64,000 nucleotides of DNA from Clostridia bacterium (GCA_022651385.1 JALCQR010000007.1:111978-175977), one strand, 5' to 3'. Positions 53,207 through 63,772 are shown, counted from the first letter of the stretch. Numbers and translations are program-made. The notes: generated by a model not told the origin, from the letters alone.

Positions 53207-53683
53207 TTATCGTTCCTGTATTTCCTTGCCGCTAAGATACTCCACTTCTATTTCAAAAATTTGCACAGCCTTTCCTGCGTGGGCAATTTCCTCATCAACT
53301 AACTGTTCACTGGGATAGTATTTCATTGCAAATCGTTTTAACAGAGTTGTTGCTCTTGCACCAGATTCTACGAGGTGACATCTGCCGAATACCACAACGC
53401 TCTGCACAAACGGTGCCCAATCTTCTTCTTTGATGGTTTCATTTCCATATACCGTGAAGCATACTTTGTCACAGGCACGCAGTGCATCTACTTTATAGCC
53501 TGCACGTGCTCCATGAAAATAAAGTTTCTGCGCATCGTCATCGTAGATATAGTTGATAGGAATTGCATAGGGATATCCGTCATCTCCATTTACGGCAAGA
53601 ACGCCACGTCGGCTGGACTGCAAAAGAGCCTTTGCCGTGTCGATGCTGATTTCATTTTTCTTTTTACGAATTGTTCTGAACAT
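53207..53683 (-). CDS. pyridoxamine 5'-phosphate oxidase-family flavoprotein, Nim-like
   Basis: About 158 residues from ATG 53683, which has GAAGGAGAA upstream. The FMN-binding core RRGVLAVNGDDGYPYAIPIN, LYFHGARAGYKVDALRACD and VCFTVYGNE matches the group that includes NimA, a nitroreductase giving 5-nitroimidazole resistance by reducing the drug to an amine. The conserved His in YFHGA is present. Many members of this group are not resistance proteins, so activity on nitroimidazoles needs a test. IS110 lies directly upstream and may supply or disrupt its promoter. Confidence 0.75.
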   Translation of the reverse strand: MFRTIRKKKNEISIDTAKALLQSSRRGVLAVNGDDGYPYAIPINYIYDDDAQKLYFHGARAGYKVDALRACDKVCFTVYGNETIKEEDWAPFVQSVVVFGRCHLVESGARATTLLKRFAMKYYPSEQLVDEEIAHAGKAVQIFEIEVEYLSGKEIQER

Positions 53684-53733
53684 GATATTATTCTCCTTCT
53701 TACGTCGATACAAATTCCGATTCTTAATATATG

Positions 53734-53960
53734 AGTAGAGGCTTTCATAGTCTCTGCTCTTTCTTTATGATGAAGGTGATTGGTCTGACGTAATTTCCGA
53801 TTGGGACACCACGCCCGAAGTTAAATGTGTCAGCCCGCCTTCATCGTTCTACATTCGATTCAGCAAGTTGGGAAAGAATGCTTCTCCCGTTTAACGAAAG
53901 AATATGAGTGAACCTTGAAGAGCTGGATCCAATCATAAACCACTTACGAAAGGAGCGTCT
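53734..53960 (+). ncRNA. candidate IS110 bridge RNA
   Basis: The non-coding end before the transposase can form AGTAGAGGCT/AGTCTCTGCT (53734-53758), then a long hairpin GATGAAGG-GGTCTGAC with GTCAGCC-CCTTCATC (53769-53845) enclosing an open internal loop, then a third stem. IS110 recombinases are guided by such structured RNAs coded next to the transposase, whose loops pair with donor and target DNA. Ends are not resolved. Confidence 0.4.
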
Positions 53961-53965
53961 TTCTC

Positions 53966-55159
53966 ATGATTGCTGTTGGTATTGATGTATCAAAATCCAA
54001 GAGTACAGTCGCCATTCTCAATGGGGATGGCAGCATACGTGCCAAACCTTTTGATGTCCACCATGTCGCTGATGAGCTGCAGGCATTGGTAGATTACATC
54101 AAGAGGACTTCCGAACCTCCAACCATTCTTATGGAGCCTACCAGCCACTATCATTATCCACTTCTGAAAGCCTTTCAGGAAGCGGAACTCCCAGTCTGTC
54201 TGATCAATCCATACCAGATGAAGAAGTATGGCGATACCGAACTCAGAAAGGCGAAAACGGACAAACGTGATTCTCTGCGAATCGCTCAGTATGCCCTTGA
54301 GAAGTCCTATTCGCTGATTCCTTACACTCCTCAGGACCAGAAGTATGAAGATCTCCGTTTTCTGTCCAGGCAATACAGTCAGAGGATATCAACCCTAACT
54401 GTTGCCAAAGTTCAGCTGCTCAGCCTTCTGGATGAAACAATGCCCGGCATTACGACCATTCTCCCTCTTAAAAGCAGGGATCCCGACAACTGTGTGCTTC
54501 TGCGTTTCATTAAGCGTTTCAAGTCTTTCGATGTAATCCGTAAGATGGGCAAGACACGCTTCCTGGACAGCTATCAAGTCCTAGTCAAAAAGACCAAGGA
54601 TCGTTTTGCCGGTTCTAAGGGACTGGCTATCTATGAGCTGGTCCTTAACAGTATTACCACCCGTGGAGAGAATCCGTTATCCGCAATGACTCAGGATCAA
54701 TGCGTTGATCTCGTATCCACAGCTCAGAAAGCTGCCGATGAGATCAATCTTCAAATGCGGATCATTGCAGATACCATACCGGAGTACAAAGTGCTTCGCT
54801 CTATGGCTGGCGTGGGGGACCGACTGGGACCGATCATTCTTGGAGAAATCGGTGATATTCGCCATTTTCACAGTGGCAAAGCACTCAATGCTTATGCCGG
54901 CAATGATGCTCCGCCATATCAGTCCGGACAGTTCGAGAGCCGGAATCGTCACATCTCCAAACGTGGCAACCCGGCTCTCAGAAAAGCTTGTTTTGAGGTA
55001 ATGCAGGCTCTCAAACTGACAAAACCTCAGGACGATCCTGTTTACCTTTTTCTGCTCAAAAAGGAACAGGAAGGGAAACCATACAACGTAGCCAAAATGG
55101 CTGCCGTCAATAAGTTTCTGCGGATCTACTACGCTCGTGCAATGGAGTTGTACAAGTAA
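53966..55159 (+). mobile_element. IS110-family element (transposase gene)
   Basis: A 397-residue DEDD transposase with AAAGGAGCG before the ATG. The RuvC-like half gives GIDVSKSKSTVAIL (D near residue 6), LMEPTSHYHYPLL (E about 52) and KTDKRDSLRIAQYAL (D about 95 and 98); the Tnp half has MAGVGDRLGPIILGEIGDI and the catalytic Ser in APPYQSGQ near residue 321. Length is normal and the gene is intact. Insertion lies in the promoter region of the Nim-like gene. Downstream CCTGCAACAGCAGG (about 55195) may be its right end or a terminator. No flanking terminal inverted repeats were found, as usual for the family. Confidence 0.9.
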
Positions 55160-55769
55160 ATCTGTCCACTTTCATTATAGCCGTTAACTGCCGGCCTGCA
55201 ACAGCAGGTCTTATTAAGGTTACTCTCTTTTTTGTTCTCAAGGTTCTCGAAATCTTCAAAAATCCGCTTGACAAACATTAGCAAGATTTGCCGAATTTTT
55301 TCCTCACATCTATTCCATTGCCTACAACAACCCAAAATGGTCGAGTTGCCTGATTGGTTGTCAGCCCTTTCCGTTTTCCAAAATTCATTCCAAAATCCGT
55401 GACATCTAATCCACTGTCTCAAATCGCGACATCTAATCCGAGGTTACAACCCGACACACATTTTGCCGTAGATATGTTTCCATATAAGAAAACCGAGCTT
55501 TTCCACAAGTCTGACTTCAAATCTAAACCTCAGAAAAGCCCAGAAATACGCCGCTTTCTGGCACTTATTTATCTTGTCTTGACATCAAGACTACCGTCTC
55601 CACATGGCTCGAGAGGATAGAATGAATGTCATTTGAGTATGCCTGTTCTCGGAAACATATCCACTGCGTTTTTGGCACTATCGGTAGACGGGAACATATC
55701 CACCAATCGTACCGTTTACGAAAAGGGCACTCTTACTAGGAGCGCCCTCAATAATAAACATTAATGTAA
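55160..55769. repeat. non-coding IS-end-like segment, right copy, in a 610-base gap
   Basis: No gene. At 55392-55436 GTGACATCTAATCC and GCGACATCTAATCC repeat directly. At 55561-55705 the blocks ACTTATTTATC, ACTACCGTCTC, GGAAACATATCC (55651) and GGGAACATATCC (55690) recur in the order seen at 7605-7735. Probably old ends of IS21-like insertions; no istA/istB remains. Confidence 0.5.
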
Positions 55770-56648
55770 TCAATAGTCTTTTTTCTTTACTGGAATCCAG
55801 ATTTCGCTTCGATACTTTGGATTTCCAGTGTCTGGACTCTCATTCCATAAAATTTCAGGACCTTCAACCGCCTCGTATCCTGAAGATGGAAACCACTCTG
55901 AGTATATCCTACCCCACACATTTTGAAGTGTTTCCGGAAATGGTCCAATCGATTCAAATACAGCCCAGGTACTAGCATCAATTTTTAATACATCAAAATC
56001 TGCAGTTTCATTACTTGATGTTGCTACCCCGATGTAATGATCTAATTCTCCTTTCTCTTCCATTCTACCTTCTGAAAAATTAGTGGAAGCACTAATAATA
56101 CCTGTAGGTTCTACATTTGAAATTGCTTTTAATTGATTAATAACATCCATGGTTAAAAGTTCAGTCATTTTTGCAATCTCTGGATTGACACCTTCAAAAA
56201 TAATTGGAACTCTCTTCTTAAATCCTACTAACTTAAAAGGTCCTTTCTCAACAATACGATAGTTCATTTCGCATCCTCCTTTAATTGATAATTGAAAGGT
56301 CATTCGAGGATAAGCTTTTAATTGTGTATTCTCACTCCTTGCCTCAGAAGGGAGAATGCCATGCAGAGAATGAAAAGCACGGGAAAATGAATCAGCCGAA
56401 TTATAGCCATATTTGACGGCTACATCAATTATTCTCAAATCCCTATCTTTCAAATCAAGTGCAGCCAACGTCAGTCTTCTTCTCCGAATATATTCTGATA
56501 AACTTATGCCTGCTAAAAAAGAAAACATCCGCTTGAAATGATACTCTGAACAATATGCGATTTTAGATACTTCAATATAATCAATTTCCTCTGTTAAGTG
56601 CTCTTCAATATACTCCAATGCATTATTCATACTTCTTAAAGAATCCAT
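55770..56648 (-). CDS. AraC-family regulator with GyrI-like ligand domain
   Basis: About 292 residues from ATG 56648 (AAAGGAGG nine bases upstream). The N-terminal double HTH is [22 protein letters not shown] and [20 protein letters not shown]; the C-terminal domain ([57 protein letters not shown]) is GyrI-like and binds drugs in related proteins. Probably controls an efflux or resistance gene nearby, perhaps its own transcript. Confidence 0.85.
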   Translation of the reverse strand: MDSLRSMNNALEYIEEHLTEEIDYIEVSKIAYCSEYHFKRMFSFLAGISLSEYIRRRRLTLAALDLKDRDLRIIDVAVKYGYNSADSFSRAFHSLHGILPSEARSENTQLKAYPRMTFQLSIKGGCEMNYRIVEKGPFKLVGFKKRVPIIFEGVNPEIAKMTELLTMDVINQLKAISNVEPTGIISASTNFSEGRMEEKGELDHYIGVATSSNETADFDVLKIDASTWAVFESIGPFPETLQNVWGRIYSEWFPSSGYEAVEGPEILWNESPDTGNPKYRSEIWIPVKKKDY

Positions 56649-56775
56649 CAAACAACCTCCTTTCATCATCAATATTATCAGAGGATGCATTTATCCATCC
56701 GACAATCTGTGCACAGTATTGTCGATTCCCTTACATGTAATTAGTATCGTTAAACTAAATTTATCTTTGGGATGT

Positions 56776-56994
56776 TTACAACAGGAATCCTTTACTTTTC
56801 TTCAGTGTATCTTTCTTGCTGCAAAAATTCCTTTGCTTCGCTAAGGCATAAATCCCAATGACTCTTTCTTCAAAGTCAGCTTCATCTAGCCTTGCATTGC
56901 TATCTTCTCTTATTCGTTCCAACAGTTCACTTCCAAATCCAGAAAGGGAATCTTTAATAGAACGTGCCGTATCTTTTCCTCCTCTAAATTCTAA
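56776..56994 (-). pseudogene. C-terminal remnant of an unknown gene
   Basis: A 73-codon open frame with protein-like composition (ARSIKDSLSGFGSELLERIR, DEADFEERVIGIYALAKQRN) but no start codon; an in-frame stop precedes it. It lies between the AraC and the Lnu-like genes, within the 56649-57013 gap. Parent family not recognised. Confidence 0.4.
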
Positions 56995-57013
56995 TTAAAT
57001 CGGAATTTGTCAG

Positions 57014-57508
57014 TTACTTGTATTCACTCGGTACAGGAATATTAAATCTCTCGCACAATAGTTTTACATCATGCATATCATTTTCATCATGCTCATAGCC
57101 CAGATGAAATAACACTTGATTTTCAGCATCGATACATCTTACCGTTTTATCGCCTATTTTCCCAATGCCGCTAAAGACTTCTGGAGGATATGCTTCTCCC
57201 TCAAAAACAATGTATCCTTGTTCGTTGAATTTAAATATATGAAGATCAATTATCCTACCTTTACTATCCTTATAAACCTTATGAGATGTGGTGGTATATG
57301 CTTCGATAACTTCAGTAAAGCCATTTTCTTTTAATATTTCAATAAACTTTTTACCATTACTTTCTTCCACAAATAAATCAATATCGTTGTGTACTCTTGT
57401 TTCTTCTTCTAATAGAGCATCTACTCCCCAACCACCATCTATCCAAATGTTAATATCATTTTCTTCAGCATATGTTATTATCTCAATGGCATCAGTTTTA
57501 CTTACCAT
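57014..57508 (-). CDS. nucleotidyltransferase, lincosamide-resistance (Lnu)-like
   Basis: A 164-residue protein. WIDGGWGVDALLEEETRVHNDID (about 22-44) carries the GG-W-G-D-x-D metal motif of LnuA/LnuC-type enzymes, and VLFHLGYEHDENDMHDVKLL near the end matches the same group. These adenylylate lincosamides such as lincomycin and clindamycin. Resemblance is clear by pattern, but aminoglycoside or unknown substrates cannot be excluded without a test. Neighbour of a Vat-like gene. GGAGGGATT precedes the ATG. Confidence 0.7.
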   Translation of the reverse strand: MVSKTDAIEIITYAEENDINIWIDGGWGVDALLEEETRVHNDIDLFVEESNGKKFIEILKENGFTEVIEAYTTTSHKVYKDSKGRIIDLHIFKFNEQGYIVFEGEAYPPEVFSGIGKIGDKTVRCIDAENQVLFHLGYEHDENDMHDVKLLCERFNIPVPSEYK

Positions 57509-57706
57509 GTAATCCCTCCGTTCAAATTAAATCTATAAGTGATAAATCTCAAAGCTATTTCTCCTAATAATATAATGTCTATTGTTCCAATCAAAGCTAA
57601 AGATGAAGCTTGCCTTCTTTAGCTCGCAATAATTAGAGCTAAATCGAGATTCCAGCACCCCCTAGATTTAAGTTCCCTTTTGTGCCGTGGTAGAAAGGCC
57701 CCAAGT

Positions 57707-58345
57707 CTAGGAATTTTTCATGAATTGCTCTAACCCTGCTTTGGATGTTAACATTTCAAGATTATTAAATATTTCCTCTTCGCTCCAGTTCCACCATTGT
57801 AGCTTTAGCAAGAATTCAATCTTTTCGTCACTAAAGCGTTTTTTGATAAACTTAGCTGGATTCCCACCATATATTGTATATGGCTCAACACTTTTCACTA
57901 CTGTTGAATTAGCGGCAATAATCGCACCATCACCAATTTTAATACCCGGCATAATGGTAACATTTTGACCTATCCATACATCATTGCCAATCACTGTATC
58001 TCCCTTAAAAGGAAGGTGTTCAATTGTAGGAGTCACCTTTTCCCATCCATGGCCAAAGATATTAAAGGGATAGGTTGTAATTCCATCCATTCTATGATTT
58101 GCACCATTCATAATAAACTTAACACCCTCTGCAATTGCACAGAACTTTCCTATTATAAGTTTATCCCCTAGAAATTCGTAATGGTGCTCTATATTATCAT
58201 AAAATTTCTCCGGTGTTTTTTTATTATCGCTATAATAGGTATATTCCCCAATCTCCACATTGGGTCTTTTAGGTAGATTGCTTATAAAACAAACCGTCTT
58301 TATATTTTCATTTGGATAAAGTTTTTTCTTATCTGGTCCTATCAT
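57707..58345 (-). CDS. vat: Vat-family streptogramin A O-acetyltransferase
   Basis: A 212-residue left-handed beta-helix acetyltransferase. The Vat-specific stretch FCAIAEGVKFIMNGANHRMDG (residues about 95-115) with KGDTVIGNDVWIGQNVTIMP and YGGNPAKFIKKRF is very close to VatD-like proteins; the catalytic His is in NGANHRMDG. Vat enzymes acetylate streptogramin A antibiotics. AAAGGAGC lies before the ATG. Which vat subgroup cannot be decided from memory. Confidence 0.82.
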   Translation of the reverse strand: MIGPDKKKLYPNENIKTVCFISNLPKRPNVEIGEYTYYSDNKKTPEKFYDNIEHHYEFLGDKLIIGKFCAIAEGVKFIMNGANHRMDGITTYPFNIFGHGWEKVTPTIEHLPFKGDTVIGNDVWIGQNVTIMPGIKIGDGAIIAANSTVVKSVEPYTIYGGNPAKFIKKRFSDEKIEFLLKLQWWNWSEEEIFNNLEMLTSKAGLEQFMKNS

Positions 58346-58379
58346 AAAATATTAGCTCCTTTAATCTTTAATTACTTCA

Positions 58380-58826
58380 TTACCTTAATTCGTTTCTTAT
58401 TTGCTCTTTCCATTTATTAATATTAACGATTGCATTTTGCTCCCGACCTAAATATATATCTTCAATTGTCATAGGCCAAAGTCTTAGTTCACGCTTTCTT
58501 GCGTTGCTTGGTAAAGGGTTTGTTATTTTGCTTAATGACTTTACTATTTCTCGATTTTTCTTAAGAATATATGGTGTATCCCAATCATTATCAAAAGCGT
58601 TAATAAAAAGATTTACTAAATTTGTATATCCTTCTTCAGTAAAATTCGAAGGATGCTGGATCATATAGCACGAAACAAGCCAAAAATGTAACTCATATAG
58701 CTTTGGATCATTATGCTCCCATACAAGAGGGAACCCGAATAGCTCATGGCATGAAAAACCATCGGTCTCTTTAGCTCCACATTCTATACATCTCCCAGAT
58801 TTCATGACTGTGTTATTATCAACCAC
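58380..58826 (-). CDS. DUF5946 protein
   Basis: A 148-residue protein with CIECGAKETDGFSCHELFGFPL at the start (two Cys pairs, possibly zinc-binding), then YELHFWLVSCYMIQHPSNFTE and a C-terminal LRLWPMTIEDIYL. This is DUF5946, of unknown function, often found near acetyltransferase or resistance genes. Start is GTG or ATG near 58826; AGGGAGG lies upstream. Confidence 0.78.
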   Translation of the reverse strand: MVDNNTVMKSGRCIECGAKETDGFSCHELFGFPLVWEHNDPKLYELHFWLVSCYMIQHPSNFTEEGYTNLVNLFINAFDNDWDTPYILKKNREIVKSLSKITNPLPSNARKRELRLWPMTIEDIYLGREQNAIVNINKWKEQIRNELR

Positions 58827-58961
58827 CTATAACCAACCTCCCTTATTTAAATTATTTTAATATTCATTAATGTAATGTTTGCCAAAGAAAAAAAGTCTTT
58901 TTACTTTAACAGCGAAGCCGCCAGCCAGAGAAGACTATTCTGACCAGCGACTACCTTAAGT

Positions 58962-60425
58962 TTAATGTTTCAGATTTATTTTCTTATCACTAATTTCATA
59001 AATCACATCAGCCACATTATCAAGCAACCGTTTGTCATGGGTGATAAACACTATAGTTCCAGCATACTCCTTCATTAAAATTTCCAAAGCCTCTAAGCTT
59101 GGTATGTCAAGGAAGTTGCTTGGTTCATCCATTAGTAGGATGTTATATCTGCCCATAAGCATTTTAGCTAGCAACAATTTTATAATTTCTCCGCCGCTTA
59201 AAACAGATAAACTTTTCCCAATATCGTTTTGTTTAAACCCCATCGATGCTAGCACTGAACGAATTTCTGAAACATTGTAATCACTATCTTCCTGCATAAA
59301 CTCCAATACTTTCTTATTACTGTCGTACTTGTAACCATTTTGTGCAAAGTAGCCTATTTTTGCCTTAGGTGAAATAGAAATTCCATCTTCATGGTTTAAG
59401 ATCATTTTGATTAAAGTTGTTTTTCCTGTTCCATTACCACCAGTTAATGCCACTTTTGCGCCAAGCGGAATTTGAAAAGATACATTTTCAAACAATACTT
59501 TATCTCCAAATATTTTATTAATTTCCTTACCGACAATAGGATATGGATTGTGGAGCTCCAATGCTTTACTTTGCCTGAAACGAATCCTACGAATATCTTC
59601 TGGAGCTTCTACACTTCCTAAGGCCGCAATCCTATGTTCTAGGGATTTAGCGGCATTATGCATCTTTTTTTCCTTACTTCCTATTGATTTTTGATGAGCT
59701 AAACGCCCTCCGCCTTCAGTACTTTTTTTCTTTGAAGCACCTTTTGCCTTCTGTCCTATTTTACGAGCCTGTTTTCGCTTTTCCTCTGCAGCCCTTTCCA
59801 ATCGGGCACGTTCCGCAACAAATTGTTCGTATTCTGCAGCTTGGCTCTTGCGTTCTTCTTCTTTCTGGCGAAGATAATCAGAATAGTTTCCCCAATACTC
59901 AGTGATTTTGCCATCTTTCAGTTCCCATATTTTATCTACTACCTCATCAAGAAAATAACGGTCATGGCTAATAACTAACAGTGCACCTGTAAAATATTTT
60001 AACTGTCCAATTAGAAAATCAATTCCTTCACGGTCTAAATGACTCGTAGGTTCATCCGCTAAAATACCATGAACCTGTGCTGATAAAGCCTGTGCTATTT
60101 TAAGCCTTGTTTCTTCACCACCGCTCATGGTCTGTATATCTAATTGTTCAACACCAAGCTTTCCTACAAGTGCAAAATCTTTTTCTTTCTGCAAAGTTAC
60201 TTCGTCCAACTGAGGGATATAGGCAAGTTCACCCAGACGATTTAATTTACATCCTGGGGGAGTTAATTCTCCTAAAAGTACCTTGAGTAGAGTGCTTTTC
60301 CCTGCACCATTTGCTCCCACTAAACCAATACGGTCATAATCATATACTTCTAATTCATCTATATCTAAAACATCGCGTCCTTTGAATTCCACACGAATGT
60401 CTTTTGCTTTTAATATCAATTCCAT
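58962..60425 (-). CDS. msr(D): Msr(D) ABC-F ribosomal protection protein
   Basis: 487 residues from ATG 60425 (CAGGAGGATAA upstream), the exact length of Msr(D), which the sequence follows almost throughout: [33 protein letters not shown] (Walker A 1), [17 protein letters not shown] (signature 1), [15 protein letters not shown] (Walker A 2), [17 protein letters not shown] (signature 2), two [22 protein letters not shown] boxes and a charged linker. Proteins of this type bind ribosomes and displace macrolides, ketolides or streptogramin B. It follows mef(A) by about 120 bases in one transcript. Confidence 0.93.
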   Translation of the reverse strand: MELILKAKDIRVEFKGRDVLDIDELEVYDYDRIGLVGANGAGKSTLLKVLLGELTPPGCKLNRLGELAYIPQLDEVTLQKEKDFALVGKLGVEQLDIQTMSGGEETRLKIAQALSAQVHGILADEPTSHLDREGIDFLIGQLKYFTGALLVISHDRYFLDEVVDKIWELKDGKITEYWGNYSDYLRQKEEERKSQAAEYEQFVAERARLERAAEEKRKQARKIGQKAKGASKKKSTEGGGRLAHQKSIGSKEKKMHNAAKSLEHRIAALGSVEAPEDIRRIRFRQSKALELHNPYPIVGKEINKIFGDKVLFENVSFQIPLGAKVALTGGNGTGKTTLIKMILNHEDGISISPKAKIGYFAQNGYKYDSNKKVLEFMQEDSDYNVSEIRSVLASMGFKQNDIGKSLSVLSGGEIIKLLLAKMLMGRYNILLMDEPSNFLDIPSLEALEILMKEYAGTIVFITHDKRLLDNVADVIYEISDKKINLKH

Positions 60426-60545
60426 AACATTATCCTCCTGTCTATAATCGCATGTTTTCATTTGCTTGTACGCAGGGAAAACCCTGCGATTTAAGCAGGA
60501 AGAATTACATGAAAATAAGATACATAAATATCCCTCCAATATTGT

Positions 60546-61763
60546 TTATTTTAAATCTAATTTTCTAACCTCAGTTATCATGGGGCAAACTATAGCAATG
60601 CCAATAATTAAAATACCTGATAGTAAAAACCAATGATTTACACCGATCCTATCAGCAAAGAACCCAGAAAGAATTAACCCAATTGGCATTGCAAGTGACA
60701 TGATACTTCCGGTCAAAGAAAATACACGTCCTAAATATTCAGGCTTAATTTTCTCCTGAAAAAGAGCTGTTTGCACACCGCTATAAAACGGCACCGAAAG
60801 CCCCATTATTGCACAGCAAACTACAAATATAACAAATCCACTTGGAGGAAGTATTCCTGAAACGGCTAAACTGGCCCCCATTATAAAAAACGAACCTGTT
60901 ATTAGTAGTACACGCTTTTTGAAACTTCCTAATCTCCCCAATAGTAAGCCTCCTACTAGCATTCCAGATGCAAAAGCGATTTCGGTAATAGAAATATGCA
61001 CAGGTGTTCCATTAAAGTATTCCATGCTTATTAAAGGAAATAGTGCATTAATTGGCATATAAACAAAAGTATATATTGTTCCTAAGAGTAATAAGGCAAA
61101 TAATCCTTTGTTTTGTCTCAGTACGACAATTCCTTCTTTCATTTCTCTTATGAAATTTGGTTTCAAGCTTTGCACTTGATCGCCCAGCTTAGGAATCCGT
61201 ACAATTGCCACCGTAATAGACGCAATCACAGCACCTAATACATCGATGGCAATAATAGCATTTAATTCCCAAACAGAATATAACAATGCTGCAACCGCCG
61301 GACTAACAATATAGCTTATAGACTGCAAAGACTGACTATAGCCTGCGCATTTCGTAAGCTGCTCTTCTGGTACTAAAAGTGGCGTAACTGCATTGAGTGC
61401 TGGGGTATGAAAAGCTGTTCCAACGCTGCGGATAAACAATACTACCATAACCATCCAGACAGGTAACTCCATATACAAAGCAACAATAGCCAGCACTGCC
61501 CCAGCTGCTGCGATAATTAAATCAGCACCAATCATTATCTTCTTCCTATCATGACGATCCACTAATACACCTATGGCAGGTCCAAAGACCGCATAGGGTA
61601 AAAAACCTACTAGTGAAGCCATAGACAAGACCATCGCAGATCCTGTTTTTTCTGTAAGGTAAAAAATAATCGCCATTTGCAGGATAGCACTAGTGATTAA
61701 AGAAACTGCCTGCCCTGCCCATATTGTAATAAACTTAAGTTTCCAATTGTTGTATTTTTCCAT
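60546..61763 (-). CDS. mef(A): Mef(A)/Mef(E) macrolide efflux pump (MFS)
   Basis: A 405-residue 12-helix MFS exporter. The start MEKYNNWKLKFITIWAGQAV and internal PYAVFGPAIGVLVDRHDRKK (MFS motif A), and the closing VCPMITEVRKLDLK, are those of Mef proteins. It exports 14- and 15-membered macrolides. The gene precedes msr(D) and follows a leader peptide and attenuator that make expression macrolide-inducible. GGAGAAAAT precedes the ATG. Confidence 0.93.
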   Translation of the reverse strand: MEKYNNWKLKFITIWAGQAVSLITSAILQMAIIFYLTEKTGSAMVLSMASLVGFLPYAVFGPAIGVLVDRHDRKKIMIGADLIIAAAGAVLAIVALYMELPVWMVMVVLFIRSVGTAFHTPALNAVTPLLVPEEQLTKCAGYSQSLQSISYIVSPAVAALLYSVWELNAIIAIDVLGAVIASITVAIVRIPKLGDQVQSLKPNFIREMKEGIVVLRQNKGLFALLLLGTIYTFVYMPINALFPLISMEYFNGTPVHISITEIAFASGMLVGGLLLGRLGSFKKRVLLITGSFFIMGASLAVSGILPPSGFVIFVVCCAIMGLSVPFYSGVQTALFQEKIKPEYLGRVFSLTGSIMSLAMPIGLILSGFFADRIGVNHWFLLSGILIIGIAIVCPMITEVRKLDLK

Positions 61764-61825
61764 TTATATTTTCTCCTGCATAATTATTTTGCTTGAATTT
61801 CTATTTTGAATAGCATTCTAGGCAA

Positions 61826-61870
61826 TAAAAAATGCAGGCCTAAATCCACAATGTGGCTTTTGGTCTGCAT
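61826..61870 (-). terminator. attenuator terminator before mef(A)
   Basis: On the minus strand ATGCAGACC and GGCCTGCAT form the outer stem and CCACA/TGTGG the inner one, followed by a run of six U. A second hairpin with CTATC/GATAG and U-run lies at about 61982-62024, just after the leader peptide. Ribosome stalling on the leader is expected to prevent termination. Confidence 0.7.
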
Positions 61871-62031
61871 ACATACAATTTGGAAACATTCATATTAAAG
61901 ACACAGTTGAATAAAGGTATAGTTAAATAACCTATATTCTGACCGCAACTAATGAATGCTCAATATCGTATAAATAAGCACAACAAAAAAGCCTATCATC
62001 GGGGATAGATTCTGCCTTTTTTATTGCCAGC

Positions 62032-62058
62032 TTATCTTAAACGCATTGAGGCTGTCAT
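62032..62058 (-). CDS. mef(A)-msr(D) leader peptide MTASMRLR
   Basis: ATG ACA GCC TCA ATG CGT TTA AGA TAA, preceded by CAGGAGGAACC. The peptide equals the leader known from streptococcal mef/msr(D) operons, where macrolide-stalled ribosomes trigger anti-termination. It is too short for usual gene finding. Confidence 0.88.
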   Translation of the reverse strand: MTASMRLR

Positions 62059-62098
62059 AGTTTCGGTTCCTCCTGAATTCTTATTTGTATCAGCGTAT

Positions 62099-62127
62099 AT
62101 TTTATCACAATAAGGTTCTATATTCAA
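62099..62127 (-). promoter_or_regulatory. mef(A) operon promoter
   Basis: TTGAAT (62122-62127), 17 bases, TAAAAT (62099-62104) on the minus strand, about 40 bases before the leader peptide. The remaining 62105-62197 region to the recombinase stop is non-coding. Confidence 0.6.
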
Positions 62128-62197
62128 CACAAAAAATATAAAGGAAGGAAATACCGCCAAAGGCGATAGTTTCCTTAATTGCGGTTGACTCAATAAT

Positions 62198-63769
62198 CTA
62201 TATCATTTCTTCAATCTTCACACCTGACTTAAACTCCACCTCACTCCTGTCATCGCGGATCGTAACTTTTTCAATAAGCCGCCTTACCAACTGCTCATCA
62301 TACTCCTCTAACTCGTGAGACTGTTCATTTAAGAAAGCAGTCATTTCAGCGATTCGTTGCCTTTTTCCTTCACGCTCGGCATTTTCTACAAGTGAATTTT
62401 GCTTCATCTCCCGAAGGCGGTATATCTCATCAGCAACATTATCGTAGTCATTTTTTGACTTTGCCTGTTTAAGAAGCTCTATCTGCAATTCTTCCAACTT
62501 GCTATCAAGCTCATCCGTATCATTATCACTTTCTTCATTAAATATAGTGTCGATATTTTTCTGTAATGTTGAAAGGAAAGGTTCTTTGTTAGCCAAAAGT
62601 TCGTTAATAGCCCTGACCACTGCTGTCTGTAATGTTTCCTCGTTTATGGTAGGGGCAGTGCATTCAGACCCTTTTTCCTCCAATCGGCTAACGCATCTCC
62701 AGACAATAGACTTATAGCCTCGGTTATTCCAATGTACCCGTCGGTAAATATCGCCGCAATGACCGCAATAAACAATACTCGATAAAGCATACTTGCTGCT
62801 ATAAACTCTCTTTTTACCGCCTTTCCCGCCACGAAGATTCGCTCTCCGAACCATCTCTTCTTGAACCTGCATAAAAAGCTCACGTGGAATGATAGGCTCA
62901 TGGCTGTTTTCCACATAATACTGGGGAACAATGCCGTTATTCTTGACTCGTTTTTTAGAAAGGAAATCAACCGTATATGTTTTTTGTAGAAGGGCATCAC
63001 CGATGTACTTTTCATTCTGCAATATCTTTTTCAGTGTTTCTGGTCTCCATTTGGCTTTGCCTGCCGCTGTAAGAATACCGTCTGTTTCCAGCCCTCTTGC
63101 TATCTGTAAAAGGCTTGCTCCCTCAAGGTACTCTCTGTAAATCCGTTTAACAACCTCAGCACCCTTTGGTTCAATCACTAGCTGCTTATTTTCATCCTTG
63201 GTGTATCCAAGGAAACGCTTGTGGTTGACCTGTACTTCACCTTGTTGATAGCGATACTGAATACCTAGCTTAACGTTCTGGCTTAAGGATTGGCTTTCTT
63301 GTTGGGCAAGGGATGCCATAATGGTCAGCAAGATTTCCCCCTTGGAATCCATGGTGTTGATATTCTCTTTCTCGAAGAACACAGCAACGTTTTTATCCTT
63401 TAATTGACGGATGTATTTAAGGCAGTCCAACGTGTTTCTAGCGAATCGGCTGATGGATTTTGTGATAATCATATCAATATTGCCCGCCATACACTCTTCA
63501 ATCATGCGGTTGAATTCATCACGCTTTTTGGTATTTGTACCTGTGATACCGTCATCCGCAAAAATTCCTGCCAATTCCCATTCCTTGTTCTTCTTAATAT
63601 AATTTGTATAATGTTCAATCTGAATGTCATAGCTTGAAGCTTGCTCCTCACTATCCGTTGAAACACGACAGTAAGCAGCCACTCGTATTTTTGATTTGCT
63701 TTCACTATTTTTATTATTTCCAACCCGTTTAATTGCCGGAATCACTGTTACATTCCTACTTACCGCCAC
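62198..63769 (-). CDS. large serine recombinase of a second element
   Basis: A 523-residue recombinase with the same architecture as that at 50532: [19 protein letters not shown] (catalytic Ser near 38), [18 protein letters not shown], recombinase domain ([21 protein letters not shown]), zinc ribbon ([21 protein letters not shown]) and C-terminal helix. It is coded on the opposite strand and its stop is only 70 bases from the mef promoter, so the element it belongs to begins here and continues right of the window; the resistance genes may be its cargo or neighbours. Confidence 0.92.
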   Translation of the reverse strand: MAVSRNVTVIPAIKRVGNNKNSESKSKIRVAAYCRVSTDSEEQASSYDIQIEHYTNYIKKNKEWELAGIFADDGITGTNTKKRDEFNRMIEECMAGNIDMIITKSISRFARNTLDCLKYIRQLKDKNVAVFFEKENINTMDSKGEILLTIMASLAQQESQSLSQNVKLGIQYRYQQGEVQVNHKRFLGYTKDENKQLVIEPKGAEVVKRIYREYLEGASLLQIARGLETDGILTAAGKAKWRPETLKKILQNEKYIGDALLQKTYTVDFLSKKRVKNNGIVPQYYVENSHEPIIPRELFMQVQEEMVRRANLRGGKGGKKRVYSSKYALSSIVYCGHCGDIYRRVHWNNRGYKSIVWRCVSRLEEKGSECTAPTINEETLQTAVVRAINELLANKEPFLSTLQKNIDTIFNEESDNDTDELDSKLEELQIELLKQAKSKNDYDNVADEIYRLREMKQNSLVENAEREGKRQRIAEMTAFLNEQSHELEEYDEQLVRRLIEKVTIRDDRSEVEFKSGVKIEEMI

Positions 63770-63772
63770 TTG

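Noticed and set aside
55129..55422. 97-codon minus-strand open frame after the IS110 element
   Set aside because: No ribosome site, odd composition (Trp/Arg/Cys), overlaps the transposase end; treated as non-coding.
55392..55436. direct repeats of GACATCTAATCC as a possible CRISPR
   Set aside because: Only two short units with a short gap, no cas genes; better explained as IS end repeats.
57662..57713. CCTAGA/TCTAGG inverted pair between the Vat and Lnu genes as an integron attC site
   Set aside because: No integrase of the integron type and no attC core sequences; only a loose palindrome.
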